Origin: Chryseobacterium glaciei
Lineage (GTDB): Bacteria > Bacteroidota > Bacteroidia > Flavobacteriales > Weeksellaceae
Assembly (NCBI RefSeq): GCF_001648155.1
Contig: NZ_CP015199.1
Location: 2,056,501-2,120,500, forward strand
DNA length: 64,000 nucleotides
Direction: 5' to 3'
Part shown: one piece after another, positions 8,866 through 18,497 of the stretch
Numbering within the stretch: the first letter of the stretch is position 1
Layout: each line of letters begins with the position of its first letter
The notes under the pieces: generated by a model
Seen by the model: the letters and a program-made list of their open reading frames with translations, nothing else
Databases searched by the model: none
Told to the model about the DNA's origin: nothing
Program-made: the position numbers and the translations under genes

Positions 8866-11109
8866 TTACAAATTATTATTAATAGCATCCTGAGTTTTAT
8901 CAACTCCAAAACTTATAAATGCGCCAATAAAGATAAAAGTATTCACCGGAGGAACTACTGCAGAACTTCTTGATCCGTCTGACGAAAAATTATATCCGTA
9001 GACATTTTTCGATCCTAAAACATTTGAAACACTCAATACAAAAACAGTGAATGCTTTGGCATCTTTTTTTCCAAGGTTCGGAAGATAATTAAAACTTAAA
9101 TTAAGCGCGTTATAATCCTTCAATCTTCCTTCGTTTCTAGTATAATTAATCGTTTCTCCGTTCACATCTTTCGTTGCAAAATCATAATAAGGTCGTCCTT
9201 TTGCGTAGGTATAAGAAAGATTAACTCCTAATTTCCACTTTGGAATAAATCTCTTCGCAACAGCAGAAAGTGTATGTTCTGATGCGAAATTCGGTTTTAA
9301 GCTTATCGGATAATTCATAAAATCTCTTTTTGAATCGAGGAACGAATAACTGATCCAATAATCAATATTATCAAATGTTTTTTTATCTCTCCAAAACAGC
9401 TCCAAACCTTTTGCATAACCGAATCCGTTGTTGTTATCTGCCGTTTGAACGGGTTGATTTTGATTATTATTAAATCCAAGGTTTGAAACTTTAATCAGTT
9501 GATCATATTTCTTGTAAAAAGCCTCAAATCTTAAACTTCTGCCATCCGTCGTTCTCTGAACCTGCAAAATATAATGTTGAGATTTTTGAAAATCAAGATT
9601 TGCGGGGCCGTTAATGTATTTACTTTCAGGATTTTGATAGAAAAGTCCGTATGCGAAAGAGGTTGTCCAGTCTTTAGCCAAACGATACGCCAGAGCGATA
9701 CGCGGTGCAAAATTCGTTTTACCGAGGAAAGATGAGTTTTCTGCCCTCACTCCTATTTTCGCAGATAATTGGTTACTGAAACCCAAATCTGTTTCCACAA
9801 AAACGGCTGAAATAAGGTCTTTATAATGTTTATTTACTTCCTCAAAAGAAAGTTTTTCGTCGGTGCTGTTTAATTCAAAACCTCCTCGTAAGGCGCTGAT
9901 TTTGTTTATCTTTCTTTCCAAAACTGCTTTTAGATTGATATAATTTCCGTCTGTGAGCAACCTCATCTTATCTGCTTCAACTTCATTGGATTCTGTTGAA
10001 AAATTAAGATCCGTTCTGTTGAATGAATAAGAAGTTCCTGCATTTAAAAGATATCTTCCGAATTTTTGCTTCAAAGATAAATTATGATACGTGTTCTTCC
10101 CTTTCAATTTAATTAAAGAAAACTGATTATCAGCTTCTAAGCTTTCAGTTTTTACGCCCATACTGTTGGTGTCGTACATTCCGTAATATTTAAAAAATCC
10201 ACCAGATTTTGTTTTAATTCTGAAGTTGGCATCAGCATTTATTCCCTGAGGAGCATCGATAAAATCTGTGTTAAAATTCAGAACTTCCTGCATCAGATTT
10301 AAATTTGAATATCCTAAAGTTGCTCCGTATGAATGATTTTTATCTTCACCCAATTTTTGGAATCCTGCACTTAAAAAGATCGGAGAAATCCCAAAATCAT
10401 AAGAACTTTGATCCGGAAGATCAACACTTTCCAACATTAAAGCACCGGAAAGAGCCTGTCCGTACAACGCAGAATATCCTCCGCTCGAAAATACATTTCC
10501 TTTAAAAAGAGAGGTGTTAAAACGATCTCTCCCTGCAATTCCCGGAACTGAGCTTGAGAAATAGTTATTAATTAAGCTTCCATCCATAAAAATTTTAGAT
10601 TCGGTTCCTGTGCCTCCTCGGATGAACAATCCTTCTGTTTCGCCTACTTTCTGAACGCCCGGAAGATAATTTAAGGCTGAAGAAATCTGCCCGTCTGCTC
10701 CTGCTGTCGTATAAATATCAATTGGCGTTAATAAAGCGGTTGCTCTTTTCTTATCGCTCGCCTCAATTGAGCCTGCGGAAACTACCACAGCATCAATTTC
10801 GTTGATTTGTTCCTTTAATTCTGCATTTACTGAAACATCCTGATTATCAATAGAAATCGGTTTTTCAACATCATTATATTTTGAATGAGTAAAGCTTAAT
10901 ATCTGATTGCCTTTTTCAGAAGTTTCAAATGTAAAATTACCGTTTGCATCTGTAGTTGCTCCATCGTAAGTATTTTTAAGAGTGACATTTACATCGCTTA
11001 CCCCTTTATTTCGAAAGGTAACTTTTCCTGAAACCTTTATCTGAGAATAACTCAAGATAAACGAGAGAAAGGTGATGAGAAATAATAGTTTTTTGGACTG
11101 CGTTTTCAT
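8866..11109 (-). CDS. TonB-dependent receptor with carboxypeptidase-like N-terminal domain
   Basis: A 747-residue outer-membrane receptor. I start at 11109 because MKTQSKKLLFLITFLSFILSYSQ is a good signal peptide; the frame stays open upstream but without signal character. After the signal comes a CarboxypepD_reg-like domain (KVSGKVTFRNKGVSDVNVTLK and TTDANGNFTFE), a plug (IDIYTTAGADGQISSALNYLPG, then LFIRGGTGTESKIFMDG) and a long beta barrel. Transported ligand unknown. The divergent neighbour is sodC, with 188 bases between them. Confidence 0.92.
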   Translation of the reverse strand: MKTQSKKLLFLITFLSFILSYSQIKVSGKVTFRNKGVSDVNVTLKNTYDGATTDANGNFTFETSEKGNQILSFTHSKYNDVEKPISIDNQDVSVNAELKEQINEIDAVVVSAGSIEASDKKRATALLTPIDIYTTAGADGQISSALNYLPGVQKVGETEGLFIRGGTGTESKIFMDGSLINNYFSSSVPGIAGRDRFNTSLFKGNVFSSGGYSALYGQALSGALMLESVDLPDQSSYDFGISPIFLSAGFQKLGEDKNHSYGATLGYSNLNLMQEVLNFNTDFIDAPQGINADANFRIKTKSGGFFKYYGMYDTNSMGVKTESLEADNQFSLIKLKGKNTYHNLSLKQKFGRYLLNAGTSYSFNRTDLNFSTESNEVEADKMRLLTDGNYINLKAVLERKINKISALRGGFELNSTDEKLSFEEVNKHYKDLISAVFVETDLGFSNQLSAKIGVRAENSSFLGKTNFAPRIALAYRLAKDWTTSFAYGLFYQNPESKYINGPANLDFQKSQHYILQVQRTTDGRSLRFEAFYKKYDQLIKVSNLGFNNNQNQPVQTADNNNGFGYAKGLELFWRDKKTFDNIDYWISYSFLDSKRDFMNYPISLKPNFASEHTLSAVAKRFIPKWKLGVNLSYTYAKGRPYYDFATKDVNGETINYTRNEGRLKDYNALNLSFNYLPNLGKKDAKAFTVFVLSVSNVLGSKNVYGYNFSSDGSRSSAVVPPVNTFIFIGAFISFGVDKTQDAINNNL

Positions 11110-11297
11110 TGGTCTTAATTTGATTCCAAAATTAATCTGAAAATTTAGATCTGCTAATTTTTTCTTTCCGAACGGTAAAATTTGTGTACTGAATTGTAAA
11201 AAAGACCTATTTAACATAAAAAGAGGCAAGATTACAAAGCTTTCTAAAAAATGTTCCTAAATTTATAAGATTATAAATCATTTAAAAATCACTTAAA

Positions 11298-11801
11298 ATG
11301 AAGGTACAAACATTAGCATTATTGGCGGGCTGTGCATTATTTGCTGTTTCTTGCGGAACGGTAAAAACGTATTCAGTTAACGCCAAAAGCGGAACACAAA
11401 CGGGAGGAACTGCAAAGTTTACTCAAAAAGGAAATGAAGTTGTAATGAAACTTGATGTCACGAATCTTACTCCGGGAATTCACGCGGTACATATTCATGA
11501 AAAAGCCGACTGTTCAGCAGCAGACGGAACCTCAACAGGAGGACACTGGAATCCAGGAAAAGACGATCACGGAAAATGGGGTGCAGAGCATTTCCACATG
11601 GGAGATATCGGGAATTTAGTGGCTAATCAGGAAGGAGTGGCAACGCTGACTTTCAAAACTGATAAATGGTGTCTTGGTTGTGCAGACGAATCTAAAAACA
11701 TCATCGGAAAAGGAATGATCGTACATGCTGCGGCAGATGATTTCCATACTCAGCCTACAGGAAATGCAGGCGGAAGAGTTGGATGTGTAGAAATTAAATA
11801 A
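11298..11801 (+). CDS. sodC: Cu/Zn superoxide dismutase, lipoprotein
   Basis: A 167-residue SodC that converts superoxide to hydrogen peroxide and oxygen in the envelope. A lipobox (LFAVSCG) gives a lipidated Cys near residue 19. Metal ligands are visible as HAVHIHE, GGHWNPGKDDHG, EHFHMGD and the late IVHAAADDFHTQPTGNAGGRVGC. The Cys pair in KADCSAA and RVGC fits the structural disulfide. A further WCLGC pair is present, as I recall for Bacteroidota homologues. It stands alone and ends at a strong bidirectional terminator. Confidence 0.95.
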   Translation: MKVQTLALLAGCALFAVSCGTVKTYSVNAKSGTQTGGTAKFTQKGNEVVMKLDVTNLTPGIHAVHIHEKADCSAADGTSTGGHWNPGKDDHGKWGAEHFHMGDIGNLVANQEGVATLTFKTDKWCLGCADESKNIIGKGMIVHAAADDFHTQPTGNAGGRVGCVEIK

Positions 11802-11817
11802 TCAAATTGATTGCATA

Positions 11818-11852
11818 AAAAACCCCGCTAATTTTAGTTAGCGGGGTTTTTA
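11818..11852. terminator. bidirectional rho-independent terminator (sodC / prc)
   Basis: An 11-bp perfect stem, AACCCCGCTAA with TTAGCGGGGTT, loop of 6, T-tract on the right and A-tract on the left. It lies between the convergent sodC and Prc genes and can serve both. Confidence 0.92.
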
Positions 11853-11854
11853 TT

Positions 11855-13984
11855 TTATTGTTTTACATTCATATCACCAATGATATTCATTGCTTCCTGA
11901 AGGTAAGGATCTTTTTTAAGATTTTTGATCCACATATCAGATTTTTTCTTGAATGCTTCATCTTTCTTCTCTCTTTCAAGTTCGCTTGGATAAAGTGTGA
12001 ATTGAAGACCGTTTTCAAATTTCGTCAATGCTTTGAATTTTTCGATCTGCGCTTTTCTTTGCTTCATCAATTCGTTAAACTTATTGATATTAAGCGTAAT
12101 CGTTTCTTCTTTGTCTAATTTCTCTCTCCATTGAGCGGACTCCAATAATAACTGATAGTTGGTGTTTTTAGCCATTCTATCGTTGCTTGCTTTTTCTAAT
12201 GCTTTTACATCGAAATAGTTCAACTTCTGGAAAGTTGTGCTTGGAATTTTATCCCATGCCAACGCATAATCATCGTATCTCTCTCCTATTTCAGCATACG
12301 TGAAGAAATCTTTCATCTGAATATCAGAAACAATTCCTTTTCTCTGTGTAGATTCTCCTGTAATTCTGTAGAATTTCTGAATTGTTAATTTTAAAGAGCC
12401 AAAATCATCTTCTGTATTCAAGAATCTGTTTAAATCAACAAAAGTCTGAACCGTTCCTTTTCCAAAAGACTGTGGAGAACCGATAATCATCGCTCTTCCA
12501 GTATCCTGCATTGCACCAGCCAAGATCTCAGAAGCCGAAGCCGAAAGTTCGTTTTGCATGATAACAAGAGGACCAGTCCAAATTGGAGTTTCCTGCTTGT
12601 TTTTTAATGTCTGAATCTTTCCGTTTCCATCTTTTACCTGAACATATGGTCCAGCATTCATGAAAAGTCCCATGATATCTCCAACTTCCGTTAAAGATCC
12701 GCCACCGTTGTTTCTAAGGTCAAGAACAATTCCGTCAATGTTTTGAGCCTTTAGTTTAATGATCTCATTTTTAATGTCATCAGAAGCGTTTCTTCCTTTA
12801 GCATCTTCAAAATCAGCATTAAAACTTGGTAAATTAATGAAACCATATTTTTTACCGTTTGGAGAATTTACCACAATACTTCTTGCGAAAGTATCTTCAA
12901 TAGCAACCTCTTCACGGATCATTGTAACTTCTTTTATCGTTCCGTCTTTCTTCTGAACCGTCAAAGTAACCGGAGTTCCTTTTTCACCTCTGATGTATCT
13001 TACGGCTTCCTCAGAAAGCATTCCGACAACATTTACGGCATCATCTTTCGGTTTAGATTTTACTTTTAAGATCTTATCTCCTTCTGTAAGCTGTTTAGAC
13101 TTCCAAGCTGGTGCGCCGATTGTTAGCGCTCCAAGATATAAATACCCTTTTTTCTCCTGAATAATAGCTCCGATTCCGATCACTTTTCCTGTGAAAGTCA
13201 TATCAAATTCTTCCTTATCCTTTGGAGAATAATAATTGGTGTGCGGGTCAAAAACCTCAGTGTAAGCATTCATGTACACTGTGAACCAATTCATTTTATT
13301 TCTCTTCTTAAACCTTGTGAACGTGTCTTTTACAAGATCTTTCACCTCATCTGTAGCTTTTACTTTTTTCTGCTCAGGAGTTAGGATTTGAAGTTTAATC
13401 GTATCCTGTAATTTATATTTCTGTACAGAATCTTTTTTCTCTTTTTGAGCCTGTTCTTTGCTGTTTAAAGATTCAATTTCCTGAAGAATATTGTATTTAA
13501 TGAATTTTTTCCACTCATTATATTGATCCTGCTTAGAAACCGGTGCTTTTTTAAGCTTGTTTTCTAAAACCAATGTCTCATCTTCTTCCAAATTGATTGG
13601 TTTACTGAAAATATCCTGAGTCAATTTATCAATCTCATCAACCCTTTGGAAAAGTCTGTCTGTAGTCAATTTATAGAACGTAAGATCTCCGATATTCAGA
13701 TAATCATCAAGCTTTGTTTCGTGCTTGCTGAATTCATCCATATCAGATTGCAGGAAATATCTTTTCCCCGGATCTATCATCTCAAAATATTGTTTGTAAA
13801 CATCCTTAGAATAAGCATCATTAATAGCTTTCGGGCTGTAATGTAGATAAGAAAGAGTGTTCTTTACGCTCACCATTATCGTCTGCATCTTTTCATCGTC
13901 ATTTTTAGGTGAGTTGAAACAAAACATTAGACTTGTTAATGGAATTAGGAGTAAAAATTTATTTAGCTTGAAATTTTTCCACAT
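11855..13984 (-). CDS. prc: carboxy-terminal (tail-specific) processing protease
   Basis: A 709-residue S41 protease that degrades or trims envelope proteins from the C-terminus. An N-terminal hydrophobic segment (LLLIPLTSLMFCF) directs export. An alpha-helical N-terminal region is followed by a PDZ domain (about 255-335, IGAIIQEKKGYLYLGALTIGAPAWKSKQL). The catalytic core follows: ELSASASEILAGAMQD holds the nucleophile Ser and SFGKGTVQTF the Lys of the Ser-Lys dyad. The C-terminal region is helical and Lys-rich, as in the Prc/Tsp subgroup. Length fits that subgroup (~680-720). Confidence 0.94.
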   Translation of the reverse strand: MWKNFKLNKFLLLIPLTSLMFCFNSPKNDDEKMQTIMVSVKNTLSYLHYSPKAINDAYSKDVYKQYFEMIDPGKRYFLQSDMDEFSKHETKLDDYLNIGDLTFYKLTTDRLFQRVDEIDKLTQDIFSKPINLEEDETLVLENKLKKAPVSKQDQYNEWKKFIKYNILQEIESLNSKEQAQKEKKDSVQKYKLQDTIKLQILTPEQKKVKATDEVKDLVKDTFTRFKKRNKMNWFTVYMNAYTEVFDPHTNYYSPKDKEEFDMTFTGKVIGIGAIIQEKKGYLYLGALTIGAPAWKSKQLTEGDKILKVKSKPKDDAVNVVGMLSEEAVRYIRGEKGTPVTLTVQKKDGTIKEVTMIREEVAIEDTFARSIVVNSPNGKKYGFINLPSFNADFEDAKGRNASDDIKNEIIKLKAQNIDGIVLDLRNNGGGSLTEVGDIMGLFMNAGPYVQVKDGNGKIQTLKNKQETPIWTGPLVIMQNELSASASEILAGAMQDTGRAMIIGSPQSFGKGTVQTFVDLNRFLNTEDDFGSLKLTIQKFYRITGESTQRKGIVSDIQMKDFFTYAEIGERYDDYALAWDKIPSTTFQKLNYFDVKALEKASNDRMAKNTNYQLLLESAQWREKLDKEETITLNINKFNELMKQRKAQIEKFKALTKFENGLQFTLYPSELEREKKDEAFKKKSDMWIKNLKKDPYLQEAMNIIGDMNVKQ

Positions 13985-14223
13985 AAATCTGTAATGTATT
14001 TTTATTAATTTTTTAAAAAGTATTTTAATTAGTAGTAATTTTTAATTTACTGTTACAAACTATCAAATTTAATACCTTATTTATAAATATCAGACAGTTT
14101 TAAGGAATTTTATTAAAAGAGCCGTTCTCATTTAATTTATTGCCCTTTGAAATTAGTTTTACAAAAGATATCAAAGTTAAAATAATATTTAAATTCAAGG
14201 TTTTTAAAGAAAGTCTTTTACAC

Positions 14224-14231
14224 TATATTTG
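14224..14231 (+). promoter_or_regulatory. TAnnTTTG -7 box before surE
   Basis: TATATTTG lies 18 bases before the surE ATG, a typical flavobacterial spacing. No TTG was found at the -33 position. The rest of the 265-base gap 13985-14249 is AT-rich with nothing recognisable. Confidence 0.5.
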
Positions 14232-14249
14232 TTAAAATTAAAATTTAAT

Positions 14250-15020
14250 ATGGAAAGACCACTTATTCTGGTTACTAATGATGATGGAATCACAGCACCT
14301 GGTATCAGAAATCTTATCAGTTTCATGAACGAAATCGGAGAAGTTGTTGTTGTAGCACCCAATTCTCCTCAAAGCGGAAAAGGCCACGCAATTACCATTA
14401 ACTCAACTTTAAGCTTCGAAGAAGTTACGCTTGAAGGCCCACAAACAGACTTTTCTTGCAGCGGAACTCCCGTTGACTGCGTAAAAATGGCTCTTGATAA
14501 AATCTTAACAAGAAGACCGGATATCGTAGTTTCAGGAATCAATCATGGAGCGAATTCTTCAATTAATGTTATCTATTCCGGGACGATGTCTGCAGCTGTT
14601 GAGGCTGGAGTTGAAGGAATTCCTGCGATCGGATTTTCATTACAGGATTTCAGTTGGGAAGCAGATTTTTCTCAGGCAAAAGAATTTATTCAAAATATCG
14701 TTAGAAGAACATTGGAGAACCCAATGCCAAAAGGAATTGTATTAAATGTAAACATTCCGAAACTTCCTAAAGAGGAAATTAAAGGCATTAAAGTCTGCAA
14801 ACAGGCCAATGCAAAATGGGAAGAAAGCTTCGACGAAAGAGTAAATCCACACGGAAAAAAATACTATTGGCTGACAGGATATTTCAATAATATGGACGAA
14901 TCTGAAGATGCTGACGAAACTGCTTTAGCTGCAGGATACATCTCAATTGTACCTGTAAAATTTGATATGACCGCTTACGAATACATCAAAACGTTGGAAG
15001 AAGTAATGAAGTTTGATTAA
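14250..15020 (+). CDS. surE: 5'/3'-nucleotidase SurE
   Basis: A 256-residue nucleoside monophosphate phosphatase. Start at MERPLILVTNDDGI; the upstream TTG in frame is not needed and the -7 box overlaps it. The metal-binding NDDG is at residues 9-12. VVVAPNSPQSGKGHAIT, FSCSGTPVDCVKMAL and VVSGINHGANSSINVIYSGTMSAA are all conserved. Length matches the family (~250-260). Its stop overlaps the next gene's ATG by one base (TAATG), indicating translational coupling. Confidence 0.96.
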   Translation: MERPLILVTNDDGITAPGIRNLISFMNEIGEVVVVAPNSPQSGKGHAITINSTLSFEEVTLEGPQTDFSCSGTPVDCVKMALDKILTRRPDIVVSGINHGANSSINVIYSGTMSAAVEAGVEGIPAIGFSLQDFSWEADFSQAKEFIQNIVRRTLENPMPKGIVLNVNIPKLPKEEIKGIKVCKQANAKWEESFDERVNPHGKKYYWLTGYFNNMDESEDADETALAAGYISIVPVKFDMTAYEYIKTLEEVMKFD

Positions 15021-15685
15021 TGTACGAGAAATTAGACAATCCTGTATATCATTCACTTAATGAATATCATGAAAAGTTTTGCTTAAACTTCGGAGATTCT
15101 AAATTTTATAATCCTGAAGTCGCCGCTTTCGGAGGTTCATCAACGATTGCAAAAGAAAAAGACATCACAGAATATGCAAAAATCTGTGATGATTTTCTAG
15201 TTTTTGGAGCAAAACCTAGTTTAGGAAATTTTAAAACAGAAATGTCCCAGCTTGTTTGTGATCAATATGTTTTAGAAAATACAATTGAATTGGATTTTAC
15301 TGAAGATATTATCGAGCTTAAAAATGAAAATCACGATGAATTATTGGCATTTGTCAAGAAGTTTTATCCTCATTATTTCAAAAACAGAACACCAGAATTA
15401 GGTCGATATTTTGGAATTTTTAAAGATGATAAATTGGTTACAGTAACAGGTCAGCGAATGCAGATGAACGATATGACAGAAGTAAGTGCCGTGATCACAG
15501 ATACAGATTACCTTGGAAAAGGTCTTGCAAAACAATTGGTCGCATTTGTTTCAAATACAATATTTGAAGATGGCAAAACGCCTTTTCTGCATGTTGCTGA
15601 AAATAATCTCGGAGCTAAAAAGCTTTATGAAAAGCTTGGATTTGATTTGAGAGGCAAAATAAATTTATGGGGTGTGAAAAGATAA
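15020..15685 (+). CDS. GNAT-family N-acetyltransferase
   Basis: A 221-residue acyltransferase. The last ~90 residues carry the GNAT core: GRYFGIFKDDKLVTVTGQRM, the acetyl-CoA loop DTDYLGKGLAKQLVAFV (variant of Q/RxxGxG/A) and PFLHVAENNLGAKKLYEKLGF. The N-terminal half is divergent. Resembles the FR47-like subgroup. The acceptor is unknown. Coupled to surE by a one-base overlap. Confidence 0.85.
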   Translation: MYEKLDNPVYHSLNEYHEKFCLNFGDSKFYNPEVAAFGGSSTIAKEKDITEYAKICDDFLVFGAKPSLGNFKTEMSQLVCDQYVLENTIELDFTEDIIELKNENHDELLAFVKKFYPHYFKNRTPELGRYFGIFKDDKLVTVTGQRMQMNDMTEVSAVITDTDYLGKGLAKQLVAFVSNTIFEDGKTPFLHVAENNLGAKKLYEKLGFDLRGKINLWGVKR

Positions 15686-15709
15686 TTTTCACATCTTTTT
15701 TTTATAAAT

Positions 15710-15887
15710 GTTCTTTTGTCTTGAAACAAAAGAACCAAAAATTCAAGACTTGGAAACTTCTGCTAAAAATTAAAATTTAATCCTAAAATCCCCAAAACTT
15801 GCGCGAATTTATTATTTGTTTTTCGATTCAAAATTGGTGTCGCGCTTCAAACAGTGGGAATTTTTTAACGGATTAAACTTTAATTTT
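15710..15887. repeat. hairpin-rich intergenic element, probable dispersed repeat
   Basis: Within the 392-base gap between the GNAT gene and guaC there is a perfect 10-bp hairpin at 15710-15735 (GTTCTTTTGT, loop CTTGAA, ACAAAAGAAC). A long imperfect inverted repeat follows, with arms 15766-15783 and 15870-15887 matching at 17 of 18 positions and weaker pairing further inward. No coding potential is convincing. The form suggests a REP-like non-coding repeat; I cannot test copy number. Confidence 0.55.
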
Positions 15888-16077
15888 CTTAACGCGCCAG
15901 TTTCCTATGTCAATTCAATTTTAGTTTTCAAATTCAATATTAAAATCTGCCAAATTTGCTAAATCAGCGAGATAATTTATAATGAAGTTTATTCTTAAAG
16001 AATTTATAAAATCCTTTAAATCCACTATTTCATTAAATCTTTTTCCTACATTTATTCTTATTAATTTTTTCCAAATT

Positions 16078-17118
16078 ATGAGAATAGAATACGATATAAA
16101 ACTGGGTTTTAAGGATGTTATGTTCCGCCCGAAACGTTCTACATTAAAATCCCGTTCGGAAGTTAGCCTAGAAAGAGAATTTACCTTTAAACATACCAAA
16201 AAGAAATGGCAGGGAACTCCCATCATCGCAGCCAATATGGATACTGTGGGAACTTTTGAAATGGCTGTAGAATTAGCAAAAGATAAGATCATTACAGCTA
16301 TTCACAAACATTATTCTGTTGAAGAATGGAGTGATTTTTTAAATAGTCAGCCTGAAAGTATTCATCAATATATTGCATTAAGCACAGGAACCGGCAAAGC
16401 TGATGAAGAAAAGCTTCAACAAATCCTCGAAAAGCATCCAAAAATTGAGTTTCTCTGTATTGATGTTGCCAATGGTTATTCCGAGCATTTTGTGGGCTTT
16501 GTAAAGAAAGCAAGAGCCAATTTCCCTGATAAAATCATTATTGCCGGAAATGTTGTAACGGGCGAAATGGTTGAAGAGCTTCTTTTGGTTGGCGCAGATA
16601 TCATTAAAGTAGGAATCGGACCAGGTTCTGTTTGTACGACCCGTGTAAAAACCGGCGTTGGTTACCCACAACTTTCCGCAATTATTGAATGTTCAGATGC
16701 AGCTCATGGTTTAGGAGGTCATATCATTGCAGACGGTGGCTGTAAAGTTCCGGGAGATGTGGCCAAAGCTTTTGGCGGCGGTGCCGATTTTGTGATGCTC
16801 GGCGGAATGTTTGCCGGTCATGACGAAAGCGGCGGCGAAATTATCGAAGAAAACGGCAAAAAATACCGCACATTCTACGGAATGAGTTCAAAAACAGCGA
16901 TGGACAAACATTCAGGTGGCGTTGCTGAATACAGAGCTTCTGAAGGAAAAACGGTGAAAGTAGCTTACAAAGGTCCGGTTTCGGAGACGGTGAAGGATAT
17001 TTTGGGCGGTGTACGTTCTACCTGTACTTATGTTGGAGCGTCAAAGTTGAAGGAATTGTCAAAAAGGACGACTTTTATCAGGGTTCAGGAACAGGAAAAT
17101 CAGGTTTTTAAAGATTAA
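16078..17118 (+). CDS. guaC: GMP reductase
   Basis: A 346-residue enzyme that reduces GMP to IMP with NADPH. The start [21 protein letters not shown] gives the expected family length (~346); the frame runs 96 bases further upstream without family similarity. The TIM-barrel core has [15 protein letters not shown], the phosphate loop [21 protein letters not shown] with the catalytic Cys, and [33 protein letters not shown]. No CBS domains, which separates it from GuaB. Ends in a terminator. Confidence 0.96.
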   Translation: MRIEYDIKLGFKDVMFRPKRSTLKSRSEVSLEREFTFKHTKKKWQGTPIIAANMDTVGTFEMAVELAKDKIITAIHKHYSVEEWSDFLNSQPESIHQYIALSTGTGKADEEKLQQILEKHPKIEFLCIDVANGYSEHFVGFVKKARANFPDKIIIAGNVVTGEMVEELLLVGADIIKVGIGPGSVCTTRVKTGVGYPQLSAIIECSDAAHGLGGHIIADGGCKVPGDVAKAFGGGADFVMLGGMFAGHDESGGEIIEENGKKYRTFYGMSSKTAMDKHSGGVAEYRASEGKTVKVAYKGPVSETVKDILGGVRSTCTYVGASKLKELSKRTTFIRVQEQENQVFKD

Positions 17119-17133
17119 AACAATTTAAATATT

Positions 17134-17173
17134 AAAAAATGTCTCTATAATTATTATTTGGAGGCATTTTTTT
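17134..17173 (+). terminator. terminator after guaC
   Basis: The stem AAATGTCTC pairs with the GGAGGCATTT side (one G-T pair), a 14-base loop and a run of seven T follow guaC. It overlaps the stop of the convergent membrane-protein gene. Confidence 0.7.
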
Positions 17174-18494
17174 AATCCTCTACTCTAATATATTTTTTAT
17201 CAAAATACTTTTGCAATTGTTCGCTTACGTAGTTTTTATCTTCTTTTACAGAAGACATTTCATCAAAATATAAAATTTTAGGAACTGTTTTAATCCTGTC
17301 AATAATTAAGGAGTCTTTTTTCGAATTTTTGATGGTGTTTATTCTATTTTCTATTTCCTGATCGTACTTTTTCAAATCTGTAAAAAGAATCTCTTTCCCA
17401 ATCGTATTTATATTAAAATCAAAGTTAAAATTTGAATATTTTTCAGGTAAAAAATTAGTCTCGGGTAAAAATATGATCACAAGGCTTACCCACCAGTATT
17501 TTTTTATTTTTTCAACCATAAAAAACCATAAAACGGAAGAAGAAACAAAATAGAAAAATATAATATTTTCAAATTGTCTTCCCATCGTATTCATGATGTA
17601 GGCTGTAAAAATCAATGGCAGAAAAGAAACAGACCAAATAATTAATGCTTTTTTGAAGTTTATTTTTTTAATAATAAATCTTAATTCGCTTTCAAATATT
17701 TTGATAAATAATGGCATTATTAAAGATGTTTTAATAAAAAAAAAGATGTTATTGACTCCAAAAATGCCGATCCTTTTGATAGATTTCATTAAAAATCCTC
17801 CGGTGGAATCATCTAACCTTTTAAAATTTCCGGGAGCTAAGAAACTTACCAAACAAAACAGTAATCCTAGAATCAATAGAAATTGAGTTTCTTTCGTTCT
17901 TTTTTGATAGTAAAATACAGCCAACGAACCCAAAAGAATTAAAGCTGACAGTTCATTAGAGCCCATTAAAATAACAATCAATACAGCTAACAGGTAAAAC
18001 CATATTCTACTCTTAGATTCTGCATATTTTCCCAAGAAATACAGCAAAAAACCAAATAAAATAATTGGCAGGAAATATATATTTGAACCCGTAATCCAAA
18101 AATAATGCTCCGGAATACTGACTAAAAGTACCGTGTAAAAAAAGAAAAGAATGAAGCCTTTGACAGTAGCTTCCTTTAAAGAATATTTGAAATATTGCTT
18201 AAAATTTAAGACTGATAGTCCTATAAAACTTAAGAATAAAAAAACAGGATAAACTTTGGGCAAAATCCCCGTATTATCTTCTGAAACAGGATTTAATGTA
18301 TTGATAGAATATCCAAAATACCTTCCACCCCAGTTTAAATAAAAGCTTTTACTATTATTGAGAAATCCAAGTTTCCGGGTTCCGTATGAGTAGATATAAT
18401 CATCGGTTTGATATACATTAAAATAAGCAATGTACATCAAACCGATAAGGGTAAAAATCGACAAGAATAAAACGATATTCTGTACAGATTTCAT
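17172..18494 (-). CDS. polytopic membrane protein, DUF6056-like
   Basis: A 440-residue protein with roughly ten hydrophobic helices. After the first helix comes an extracytoplasmic segment YNVYQTDDYIYSYGTRKLGF-like with paired Asp, then LNWGGRYFGYSINTLNP. This is the usual start of DUF6056 / GT-C-like membrane proteins, where a DD or DxD lies in the first loop. A glycosyltransferase role is possible but not shown. The last ~90 residues are soluble and charged. Lies 3 bases after fabG on the same strand. Confidence 0.72.
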   Translation of the reverse strand: MKSVQNIVLFLSIFTLIGLMYIAYFNVYQTDDYIYSYGTRKLGFLNNSKSFYLNWGGRYFGYSINTLNPVSEDNTGILPKVYPVFLFLSFIGLSVLNFKQYFKYSLKEATVKGFILFFFYTVLLVSIPEHYFWITGSNIYFLPIILFGFLLYFLGKYAESKSRIWFYLLAVLIVILMGSNELSALILLGSLAVFYYQKRTKETQFLLILGLLFCLVSFLAPGNFKRLDDSTGGFLMKSIKRIGIFGVNNIFFFIKTSLIMPLFIKIFESELRFIIKKINFKKALIIWSVSFLPLIFTAYIMNTMGRQFENIIFFYFVSSSVLWFFMVEKIKKYWWVSLVIIFLPETNFLPEKYSNFNFDFNINTIGKEILFTDLKKYDQEIENRINTIKNSKKDSLIIDRIKTVPKILYFDEMSSVKEDKNYVSEQLQKYFDKKYIRVED

Positions 18495-18497
18495 ATT

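Noticed and set aside
11110..11229. 40-residue upstream extension of the TonB receptor
   Set aside because: No signal character; a proper signal peptide starts at 11109.
15982..16077. 32-residue extension before GMP reductase
   Set aside because: The enzyme's conserved start and normal length are obtained from 16078; the extension is hydrophobic AT-rich translation.
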